Assembly (NCBI GenBank): GCA_009363875.1
Contig: CM018685.1
Coordinates: 64,212,593 to 64,276,592, forward strand
Reading direction: 5' to 3'
Source: Mikania micrantha
Taxonomy: Eukaryota > Streptophyta > Magnoliopsida > Asterales > Asteraceae
Length of the DNA stretch: 64,000 nt
In this document: piece after piece, positions 55,877 through 64,000 of the stretch
Numbering within the stretch: the stretch's first letter is position 1
Layout of the letters: every line of letters begins with the position of its first letter
Notes under the pieces: model-generated
What the model saw: the letters and a program-made list of their open reading frames with translations, nothing else
Told to the model about the DNA's origin: nothing
Databases searched by the model: none
Made by a program: the position numbers and the translations under genes

Positions 55877-56159
55877 TAGAGGTGCACAAACCGGTTAACC
55901 GTTCAAAGTTTAGTAACCGGTTTTTTACTAATAACCGAACCGGTTAACCGCAAAATAACCGATTTTTTAGTAAGATGGACTGGTTAACAGCCGGTTTGAA
56001 AAATCGGTTAATAATGGTCCATTGAAACCTAAAACCAGTCCTAAACCGCCTGTTTTTTCAAAAACCTATAACCGATAAGAATAACCAGTTTAAAAACCGG
56101 TTTCTAATCGGTTACGAACCGGTATCGATTCGGTTAACCGGTTTTTTTGTGCATCTCTA
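55877..56159. mobile_element. hAT MITE with 8-bp TSD
   Basis: TAGAGGTGCACAAACCGG at the left is inverted at the right as CCGGTTTTTTTGTGCATCTCTA. It is flanked by GTTAACGG / CTTAACGG (55869-55876, 56160-56167; 7 of 8). The interior is full of CCGGTTAACCG motifs. It lies 160 bases beyond the Kunitz stop codon. Confidence 0.82.
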
Positions 56160-56167
56160 CTTAACGG

Positions 56168-57010
56168 GGTTTGGTTGATAAAGTGATAGCATTTTCTTCA
56201 GCATATAGAAGTCTTGTTATGACTATTACAATTATTGTACTTAATATATCTTATCACTATGTAAGCTAATGCATGGTCTGAGTAGGGTAAGATGTAGACA
56301 TTCTTACCTCTACCCCGCATGAATAAAGAAAATGTTTCCAATGAGCATCAGACTCATGATGTTTGATTAACCGACCAACCCAACGCTTTTAACGTTATTT
56401 TCACAAAATTAAGTAAAATAACATTAAATACGGTGCAATTATTTAATTACAGTGATGTAACAGAAGTGTTAGGCTCACTTTATATCATTTATTTTGTATA
56501 AACAAGCCGATCTAAAGCCTTAACGAGCTCGGAATCGGCTCTTCTACACCCTAAACGTAAGTCATATTTAATTTACAACAATGCAAACTAAAACCGTTAC
56601 AATTCGTTACAAAAAATGTGTTATGTTTATATTTTTACATTGATGTAAATACGAACATCCGAAAAAAATAAAAAAAAAACTATTCAAGACTATAACGGAA
56701 TTAAAAAGAAAAATAAGACGAGTAAAATGGTGCAATTTTTATTATAGCATAAAAAAATTATGAATGTATAAAAAAAAGGAGGTAAACTTTAAATAAATTA
56801 TTACTTTATTAAATTATATTAGAGGTTGACACATGTCACCACCATATTAAATCTAGGTTTTTTATATAGTACAAATGACTAAAATACCCTTCTGTAATAA
56901 AAATGATTGAGGACATATAGCATAATCATATGCACTTTACTTTTAAATTAACCACTAGATTTGAGTTAATAGGTTATTGCTTAATCCAAAAGTTCTTATA
57001 TGATCCTAAT

Positions 57011-57012
<2 letters not shown>
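56168..57012. other. Intergenic; SINE remnant near 56385-56470
   Basis: CGCTTTTAACGTTATTTTCA followed by CAAAATTAAGTAAAATAACA is, inverted, the middle part of the TTG-tail SINE (compare 16190-16225). Nothing else recognised. Confidence 0.4.

Positions 57013-57062
<50 letters not shown>
57013..57062. repeat. (TA)n microsatellite
   Basis: Pure TA run of about 25 units bordering the Tourist-like MITE. Confidence 0.95.
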
Positions 57063-57063
<1 letters not shown>

Positions 57064-57065
<2 letters not shown>

Positions 57066-57352
57066 CTATCCACAGCGGTCACCCCACTGAAAATTTTTCC
57101 CAACCGAAATTTCCTGTCACGTCATCACCCTACTGAAAACCTTAAACCTCACAATGGTCACCCCACTGAAAAAATTCACCACTATTTGCCTTGGACCAAT
57201 CACAGTGGGAGAAAGTGAGAAAGAAAGCGGGGAGCGGGGGCCGTGGAAGTGCTTTGGGCGGGGGCCGCTGAAGAAGGGGGCAGTATTCCCGCTGTTAGCC
57301 GCCAAAGGGGGCAACCCCGCGAGAGGGGGCGGGGGAACCGTTGCGTAGAGTC
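57064..57352. mobile_element. Tourist-like (PIF/Harbinger) MITE, second copy
   Basis: The ends GGCTATCCACAGCGG and CCGTTGCGTAGAGTC are imperfect inverted repeats, with TSD TAA (57061-57063, 57353-57355). It is collinear with 29330-29639, with the same GC-rich right half. Confidence 0.82.
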
Positions 57353-57413
57353 TAAGACAAACAATAAGAACACTCCTCTTTGTAAAAAAAAATAATAAAA
57401 AAACCCTTAAAAT

Positions 57414-57920
57414 TAGGGCTGTAAACGTACCTTATGAACACGAACGAGCTTTGTTCGTGTTCGTTCGTTTAACTTTTAACTTGTTCACGAACGCACCGTA
57501 TGAAAATTCTTGTTCGTGTTCGTTCATTAAGGAATTTATTTTGTTCACGAACGGTTTACGAACGCTAACGAACACATATAACTTAAAGAATAAAAATCAA
57601 CATTCTTAATCTCAAGCATTGGAGATAATCATTTATAAATATATAAATTAAAATATTATAGTATTAAACCAAAAATTACTTAAATATTATGGTATCAAAC
57701 TAAAAATAAAAAATTAAAAATATACAATACATTTAATGAATAAATATAATAATTGAACTTGACCGAACATAAACGAACGTAAACGAACATGTTACCAGAA
57801 GTTCACGAACACAAATGAACGAACACGATCTCTGTTCATATTCATTCATTTAATTAAACGAACTTCCCGCTGAACGGTTCATAAAGTGTTCGCTGAACGT
57901 TCGGTTCGTTTACAGCCCTA
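57414..57920. mobile_element. hAT MITE with perfect 8-bp TSD
   Basis: TSD CTTAAAAT on both sides (57406-57413, 57921-57928). The ends TAGGGCTGTAAACG and CGTTTACAGCCCTA are a perfect 14-bp inverted repeat. It is collinear with 53691-54183, including the A+T-rich middle. No transposase. Confidence 0.92.
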
Positions 57921-58171
57921 CTTAAAATTCTTTAAAATTTTTATTATTTTTATTTAAACAAGGTGAATAGGTGAAAACAACGTACTATCTATTTATGAAA
58001 TTTAACATCTTTGAAATGAATTCCAATTTTTTCTCAAAAATAATGAATTTTTGCTTAGATCAACTACCTTTTTATTTTGGATTTATTTAACGTCCCGAGA
58101 AATAAAGACGAGTTGCATCTGGATTTGAAGAAACAGAGGTCAGCTAGGGTTTTGATTTGGGGTTCTTCAAA

Positions 58172-58340
58172 AGGAAATAACGTTAAAAATCATTAGGATG
58201 ATCAACTTCAAACGATTACTTTGAGCCGGGGACTCTTTCGGAGCAGCCTCTCTATCCTAATTGGGATAGGGGTAAGGTTTGTATGTATCCTCCCCCAGAT
58301 CCTACTAAAAAGTGGGAATATACTGGGTAAGGTGGTTGTT
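58172..58340 (+). mobile_element. 5'-truncated TTG-tail SINE
   Basis: TSD GTTCTTCAAA (58162-58171, 58341-58350). The text from TAACGTTAAAAATCATTAGG through GGAGCAGCCTCTCTATCC to GGGTAAGGTGGTTGTT matches the right 60 percent of 16105-16376. Confidence 0.83.
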
Positions 58341-58451
58341 GTTCTTCAAAGAGAAAAACAAAAACAAAACGAAGGACGAGCTGTGCGAATTGGGTTCTTC
58401 AAATTTGCAGCGACCGGTTGGTACAATAATAACAATTTCAATCATATAACT

Positions 58452-59050
58452 AGGGATGGCAAAAACCCATACCCAACGGGTTTACCCGAACCCCGCAACA
58501 TATGAGACGTGTATTCCCGAACCTGATGGGTGTTGGGCCAGATATGAGATTAATTTTTTAAAATTTTCACGGGTATAAGATTCGTTCACTAATATGAGAC
58601 ATACTCGTCGGGCTTTTAGGTAAGTTATTCTCGTAATTATTTGTCTTTCATTTGTATCACGCACTCGCTAGGTAGTTTTCAGTTTTTCACATAATTATTT
58701 ACGCAACAATTGTTTTCTATTTATTAAACAACAACTGGGTACGTTTGTTTGTTTGGTTAAACAACGGTTTAATTAAAAACTGTAGACGATCATTTTTTCT
58801 GACTCGTAAAATAAAACACAAATATCAAGGCCGGCCAAGGAGAGAAGCGAAGTGGGCGACCATCTTGGTACCATTTTTTTAAGGGGATTTGAAATTTTGA
58901 AATAATATATATAAAAATTATATAAAAGTATAAATAATCAATTTTTGTTAAAATTAAGAGATCCTAGTTTTTTTCAGCCCCAAACCTCGTATTTCTTTTT
59001 TATTTTCTAGGCTGGTTCTAACAAGTACATAAAATAGCAGATAATTAATT
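58452..59050. other. Transposon remnants without clear borders
   Basis: It starts CTAGGGATGGCAAAAACCCA followed by CCCGAACCCCGCAAC, like one end of a hAT MITE; no inverted partner is seen. 58825-59020 (AAGGCCGGCCAAGGAGAGAA ... TAGGCTGGTTC) may be another remnant. Confidence 0.35.
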
Positions 59051-59129
59051 CATTAATAACCTTGAAAGGCACATCCCTTGTACCTACACTAATTGTGAAG
59101 AGTTGCACGCTGCACGTAATTGTGTGCAT

Positions 59130-59352
59130 GCATGACGAATGTCTCAATGGTGTGAACCCACTATTTCCAGACTGTTTCACCAAAGTCTAGTTACATGGAT
59201 CTTCCATGAGCTACCATAACCACCCCAGAAAGAAACCACACTTGGAAACCTCCTGACCCCCCTCAGACCTCTTTTTCGTTGCGTGAGGGTTTTGAACCCA
59301 AGACCTCACATTTGGAAGAATCTCGGGGTACCATTGAGACACTGCCACATTG
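59130..59352 (-). mobile_element. SINE, poly-A type, tail lost
   Basis: Minus strand: AGTGTCTCAATGGTACCCC, GGTCTTGGGTTCAAAACCC (B box), CCATGTAACTAGACTTTGGT, ending ACCATTGAGACATTCGTC without the poly-A. GTGTGCAT occurs on both sides (59122-59129, 59353-59360). Same family as 40104-40342. Confidence 0.75.
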
Positions 59353-60901
59353 GTGTGCATTTGTATATATATAAATCGGCTAAATGCCTGGCGTCGATAT
59401 GTAATCTCGTTGGCAACTTTGAAATGTGAGTTAGGTTTGTCATGAAGTGCTCTAGTCATGACTTTATATACGTGTGTCACATACGTCCATGAGAATTGAA
59501 GTGTTCAGAACGAACAGAAAAAAAATGCCCTTTAGCGAATTTAATATTTTAAAATAGAAGTTGATGTCGACGGAGCTTAGCTAATAAACTAACTAAAAAC
59601 CGACTTTAAACTAGACAAAAAGTAATAAATCTAGACTCTCTAAACCTAAGCTACCGACATGCAAGTGTACCTATCGTATGTAGCAAGACAAAAGTAAGTC
59701 CGGATATCGAACCCACAGACTTCTACAGACTGTACTAACTAGACTCAAATGCTTATCTATACAGATTTACTTAAATGAAAATAATTGTTTGAAAGGGACG
59801 TTTTTACTAACAACTAAAATACTTGAAAAACACTTAGAAATAAAAACAAACGAGCAAACAAAGACTAAATTAAAGGAGGAAAGGCACTACCTAGGTTTGA
59901 ATCATATACATGCTTGACAAGGTTATATCGGTAATGGAACTAAAGTGATACCGGGATCTTTATATACTAAACTCAAAGGAAATCTAGAGCACCCTCGACC
60001 CTTCTCAAGGATAGTCAACTAAGGATCCTAAAAGCCGTTGAACCACCGGTTAAATGGATTCCCTTCACAGGTCATCCAACTATCTATGAAATATCCGCTA
60101 GATTATCTACCTCACAGTACAATAATCTCAAAACACCTAAGAAATAACTGTTAAACACTCTACCTCACGGCGCGAAAGTCACAGTTTACTTAAATGCTAG
60201 GGATAACTTGGGTTTTCCTATTGGACTCGATAAACATGATTTGATAGACATACTAGAAAGATCTTCTCACAAAGGCTCTAACTAGAAATCCAACATCCAA
60301 GACTTATCGACAACTTCTCACCTCACGGCTGTTGAAGCAAGTTGCACATCTTAATCATTTAAATCATAATAAAACATTCCTATGAATCACTCGGCCAAAG
60401 CAACTCATCCACTAATCAAAAACACACAGTAATTGATTCTAGCATGCACCTATTATGTGACAGACAATCACCAAGACACATGAGGAAAATAATATCAATC
60501 ATTTAACAATCCAAGATACACATACACATCCAATATTCAAAACCAAGTCTTTAAATCATAAATCCATCACATCATAATGTTCTAAAACCGAATCAAACCA
60601 AAATCAAACATGTATAATCATCCAACCTAGATAGTTCTAAATGTTTAGCCAAGAAACATTGTATGAACAGAAATCATAATAAGTTTAAAGTAAGAAAACA
60701 TGAGAAACAAGAGAAACAAAGTAAACCGATCACGTTACACCCTTCGGATCACTCGTCTAGGGCTTCCGATGATCAAGATCGACTCCAATCTTGTTCTCTA
60801 GCCTCTTGTCGCCTCCTAGGTCGTCTCTGGTCGTCCAAAATCGAATCTCCTCGACTCCAGCCGTTTCCAAAGTTTAAAACTCGAAATTCTGGAAATTTAA
60901 C

Positions 60902-61072
60902 CCTGTCGCGTAGCGCGACAGGTTCCTCCAAACCCTTCGCGTAGCGCGACAGGTTCCACTACCCGACAAAATAGTCGGGTCAACCGGCATTATTAAGTGA
61001 GGGGTATTTTGGTAATTTCCACCTGTCGCGTTACGCGAAAGGTTTTCTTGAAGTCCTCGCGATACGCGAAGG
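60902..61072. repeat. Palindrome cluster 1 (TCGCG-NNN-CGCGA)
   Basis: CCTGTCGCGTAGCGCGACAG with final G (60902-60922) is a perfect 9-bp stem with a 3-base loop. Similar units lie at 60936-60953, 61021-61043 and 61056-61072, plus CCCGACAAAATAGTCGGG at 60962-60979. Confidence 0.85.
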
Positions 61073-62739
61073 GCACAAAATCCAGCTTTTTTCTCCTCTT
61101 TATCTTCGGGTCTGTTCTTCTCCAACCGGGAGCTCGTTTTCTTGATCTTTTGTGCTAAAATGATGTGTTTATAACCTGCAAGCATAAAATCATAGAATTG
61201 TGAAGAACCAGCTTAAATCGACTCTAAAAACCAATAAACTGTACAGAAACTCAATAAAAACAAATGGAAAAAACAGATGTGTTTTGCAACACATCACATC
61301 CCCACACTTATCCCTTTTTCGTCCCTGAAAAAGGCTTATGCAAAAATCTGGGATCATAGTTAGGTAAAATGGTTTCCACACAATTAAACTCATTAATTCA
61401 AAATTAAATGCCATGGAAAAGATTGCAAGTATTGTTATCCTACTAAACCCATACTGATTTTCCCAGTCCCTTAGTCATGGTCCATTATGTTTATGTTCTA
61501 CATTTCATTTCATTAGACCCACACTTAGGAAATTTAAAATCAAATCAATCCTGGATTCTAGCTTTCAAGTCATCCTTACATATAAACAAACAAGAAATTT
61601 CTCAAATCAGATTTTTATAATGGAAGCAGATGAAAGCGTGAGCATTTTTCTTTTATTTTTTTTTATCCATTGAATTTAACTTAGTGGTGTTTCAACCAGG
61701 CTGCAACCCGGCGTGTGACACATAAGTTTTCATACAAATTCTTTCTTTTATTTTTCTTTTTACTCAGCTTATTTGGTGAAATGAAGGCGCCATAAGACTC
61801 GGATTTATTCTCATAAAAAGAATACTTATGTGCCAAACAAAAATCAGATTTTCAAAACTCTAATATGTTATTATGCAAGGATTCATTTCTAACTAGAAAA
61901 CAATTTCATTAATTCCAAATCCCCAAGATGTTTCCCATGAAATTCATGCATTTAAGTAAAATTTTTACCAATCCCACGGGATGAAAACAATCAGTTGAGC
62001 CTACCTACACATCCCATGACCAAAGCATAAAACCAAACCAACAAGTTAACCATGAATGAAACCACAAAACCCAACTTTTCTATCATTTCCCATCATGCTT
62101 TTACAACCAACTTAAACAAAGATAAGAAAGATCTAAGCCAAAGATGTAGAAACAGAAATAAAAATAAAAATTTTCAAAAATTTTGACTCAAGAACTTAAG
62201 TAAACTAAAACTAAAATTCAAAAACTAACTACTGAAACAAATTTAAACTAAGTTTCTCATCCCCACACTTAAACTTTACATTGTCCCCAATGTAGAGAAA
62301 AAGGAAACCCAAAAGAAAAACTAACAACTAAAAACTGAAAATGACTTAGCTGGTTAACGAGAAGATTGTCGAGTGCCAATCTTTCCATGTAGCTCCACAA
62401 TCCACAATTCTGCTCCACTGGCTATAAACAATAATATAAGATCTACACAACACAAAGATCAAACAAGCATCAACAAGTCCCAAGAAACATACCGATATCC
62501 ATGATTAAGCCCAACCACAAACCGACCTTACCAATTAACTAAAATTAATAAAGAAAAACAAATCAAACAAAGAAAATAAAAAAAAAAAAAACTAACTAAA
62601 AATTTGAAACACATCAATTCAATGCAACAAAAATGAACTTAGAAAGCCTCCTACGGTAGTGAACACGATGTATGAAAGGAAATTGGGGGTAAAACTTGAA
62701 AACTAGGGTTTTTAAACATTTAAAAACATTCCAGGATAC

Positions 62740-62862
62740 GTCGCGTACCGCGACATATTTTAGAAAGTCTGTCGCGATACGCGACAGAAGTTTGACCCGC
62801 GTGTTGACCATATTATCTCGCGTAGCGCGACAGATGTCCCAGTGGGTGTCGCGTGACGCGAC
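62740..62862. repeat. Palindrome cluster 2 (TCGCG-NNN-CGCGA)
   Basis: GTCGCGTACCGCGAC (62740), TGTCGCGATACGCGACA (62770), CTCGCGTAGCGCGACAG (62817) and GTCGCGTGACGCGAC (62848). Same core as cluster 1, in DNA that is otherwise A+T-rich. Confidence 0.85.
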
Positions 62863-63152
62863 GGGGTCATTTTTCCAGAGAGTTTCTGGCATTTCCATGC
62901 CTTAGCCAAAATTTTTACCCCAAATCTCACAAAACTACTCCAAAACTTTCTAAGGCATACCTGGTGGCTCCAATTCATCATTATGGCATCAAATTGATTA
63001 ACAACCTGCAAAACAAATTAAAACACACAAAAACGAAAAACGAAAAACAACGAAAAACAAAAACGAAAAATGAAAAACACACCAACGACACCCAAAATAA
63101 CTTACAAACTCTACAATTGGGAGTTTAACCCAAGAGCTTCCTCAAACTCAAC

Positions 63153-64000
63153 TCAAGTGGGAGGATCGAAAGAAATCTCCTCCCATTCGCTCGGAAACGA
63201 ACCATTTTCAACCTCCTCCCACATCTCACCATCAACAAAACTCCTCATCACCTCCGGCTTCTTCTTAACATCCCCACACTTGGGTTTATCAACACCCTCA
63301 CCAATCCCTCCTTTACTAATGGATTTGGCTACCGCAAAAGTGACCGTCTCGTCACCGACCCTAAGTGAGAGCTTCCCGTCAAAAACATCAATGACGGCCT
63401 TAGCGGTTCGAAGAAACGGACGTCCTAAAATGATGGGAACATTGGTATCCGCCTCCATATCCATAACCACAAAGTCCACGGGGAAAACAAACTTATCAAC
63501 CTTCACTAGCACGTTTTCCAAGATGCCACGAGGACACTTCACGGACCGGTCCGCTAGAGAAAGTGTCATGCGCGTTGGGACAAGGTCACCAAGTGCTAGC
63601 TTCTTATAAAGAGAATAAGGCATCAGATTGATGCTAGCACCCGAATCTGCCAACGCGTGATTACGCACATCGCTACCAAACGAACACGGGATCGTGAGAA
63701 TACCCGGATCCGTCAGTTTCTCCGGTAGTGCGTTCGTTATCACCGCAGAACAATCTCTACTCAACGGAACCTCAGTTAACTTGCCCAACCGGTCCTTACC
63801 CTTCAACAGATCTTTCAAAAACTTGGCATATTTAGGCATACGCTGAAGGGCCTCAATAAATGGGAGATTGATCTTTAGTTGTTTAAAGATATCAAGAAAA
63901 TGCCCATATTCCTTAGCATGCTTTTGATTAGCAACACGTGCAGGGTAAGGAATACGAGATAGATCAATCTCAGGAGTGGGCTTTAATGTAGACGGCTTTT
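63153..64000 (-). CDS. Ty3/gypsy (Athila-like) gag-protease ORF, partial
   Basis: The minus-strand frame is open from the window edge to a TGA at 63153. Near the edge it reads LSRIPYPARVANQKHAKEYG then HFLDIFKQLKINLPFIEALQ, the conserved end of Athila-type gag. Then come PKYAKFLKDLL, PGILTIPCSFGSDVRNHALA and the aspartic protease active site ADSGASINLMP, SLYKKLALGDL, and the flap/second protease block VPIILGRPFLRTAKAVIDV. The frame stops after EEISFDPPT, without entering reverse transcriptase; pol is not found downstream within the window. So this is either a non-autonomous derivative or an element with pol lost. The 5' part lies beyond position 64000. Confidence 0.88.
   Translation of the reverse strand, partial: KPSTLKPTPEIDLSRIPYPARVANQKHAKEYGHFLDIFKQLKINLPFIEALQRMPKYAKFLKDLLKGKDRLGKLTEVPLSRDCSAVITNALPEKLTDPGILTIPCSFGSDVRNHALADSGASINLMPYSLYKKLALGDLVPTRMTLSLADRSVKCPRGILENVLVKVDKFVFPVDFVVMDMEADTNVPIILGRPFLRTAKAVIDVFDGKLSLRVGDETVTFAVAKSISKGGIGEGVDKPKCGDVKKKPEVMRSFVDGEMWEEVENGSFPSEWEEISFDPPT

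Larger units (their letters stand above)
59560..63150 (-). mobile_element. Long non-coding part of a Ty3/gypsy-type element
   Basis: There is no polymerase motif here, although pol should follow the gag-protease ORF at 63153-64000 on the minus strand. Instead the DNA is A+T-rich with recurring CATCCCCACACTTA phrases (61305, 62260) and two palindrome clusters. The stretch 59655-59760 (GCAAGTGTACCTATCG, AAGTAAGTCCGGATATCGAA) is of a kind I associate with large plant LTR elements. No LTR border was found, so the extent is inferred. Confidence 0.45.

Noticed and set aside
60663..61185. ORFs on both strands across palindrome cluster 1
   Set aside because: The GC-rich palindromes remove stop codons locally. 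The predicted proteins (RNLSRYATG-like) just translate the repeat.

Overview
The window looks like nuclear DNA of a eudicot plant. Genes are few, spliced with canonical GT-AG introns and belong to plant-only families (membrane-bound NAC factor, QALGGH zinc-finger protein, Kunitz inhibitor, 4CL-like ligase, kelch acyl-CoA-binding protein). The A+T-rich space between them is packed with plant transposable elements. The repeat types (SINEs ending in GCCGTTC plus poly-A, SINEs with a TTG tail, hAT MITEs starting TAGGGCTGTAAACG, Helitron tails, Athila-like gag-protease) remind me of Asteraceae; that is an inference and I cannot name a species.

Layout. 1-753: decayed copia gag. 754-12560: no intact gene; a 2-2.5 kb block present three times (A ~1675, B ~3400, C ~9800) and, between B and C, several copies of short exon-like pieces of an unrecognised minus-strand gene. 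12665-17706 (+): 3' part of a kelch-type acyl-CoA-binding protein gene (ACBP4/5 type), its 5' exons replaced by block C; one intron holds a young 1.87 kb LTR element with a single unknown ORF, plus a SINE. 18727-21234 (-): complete four-exon 4-coumarate:CoA ligase-like gene ending in the peroxisomal signal SKL. 21850-29940: nested transposons (Helitron-like array, internally deleted hAT, foldback element, Mutator-like element with an internal minisatellite, Tourist-like MITE). 30539-34704 (-): six-exon NAC gene with a C-terminal membrane helix. 34900-42250: microsatellites, Helitrons, foldback, MITEs, SINEs. 43010-44062 (-): intronless ZAT5-like C2H2 repressor-type factor. 44457-54830: Helitron, MITEs, SINEs, tandem duplications. 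55120-55710 (+): intronless secreted Kunitz-type inhibitor. 55877-59352: hAT and Tourist-like MITEs and SINEs. 59500-64000: Ty3/gypsy derivative on the minus strand, with a gag-protease ORF running off the right edge and a long non-coding stretch that carries striking TCGCG...CGCGA palindromes.

The genes are independent and do not form a cluster or pathway. Several belong to stress- or defence-linked families (membrane-tethered NAC, ZAT, Kunitz inhibitor, jasmonate-type CoA ligase), but nothing in the sequence shows that they work together. Exon borders were set by reading frame and splice-site consensus. Transposon borders were set by terminal motifs and target-site duplications (TSDs) read by eye.
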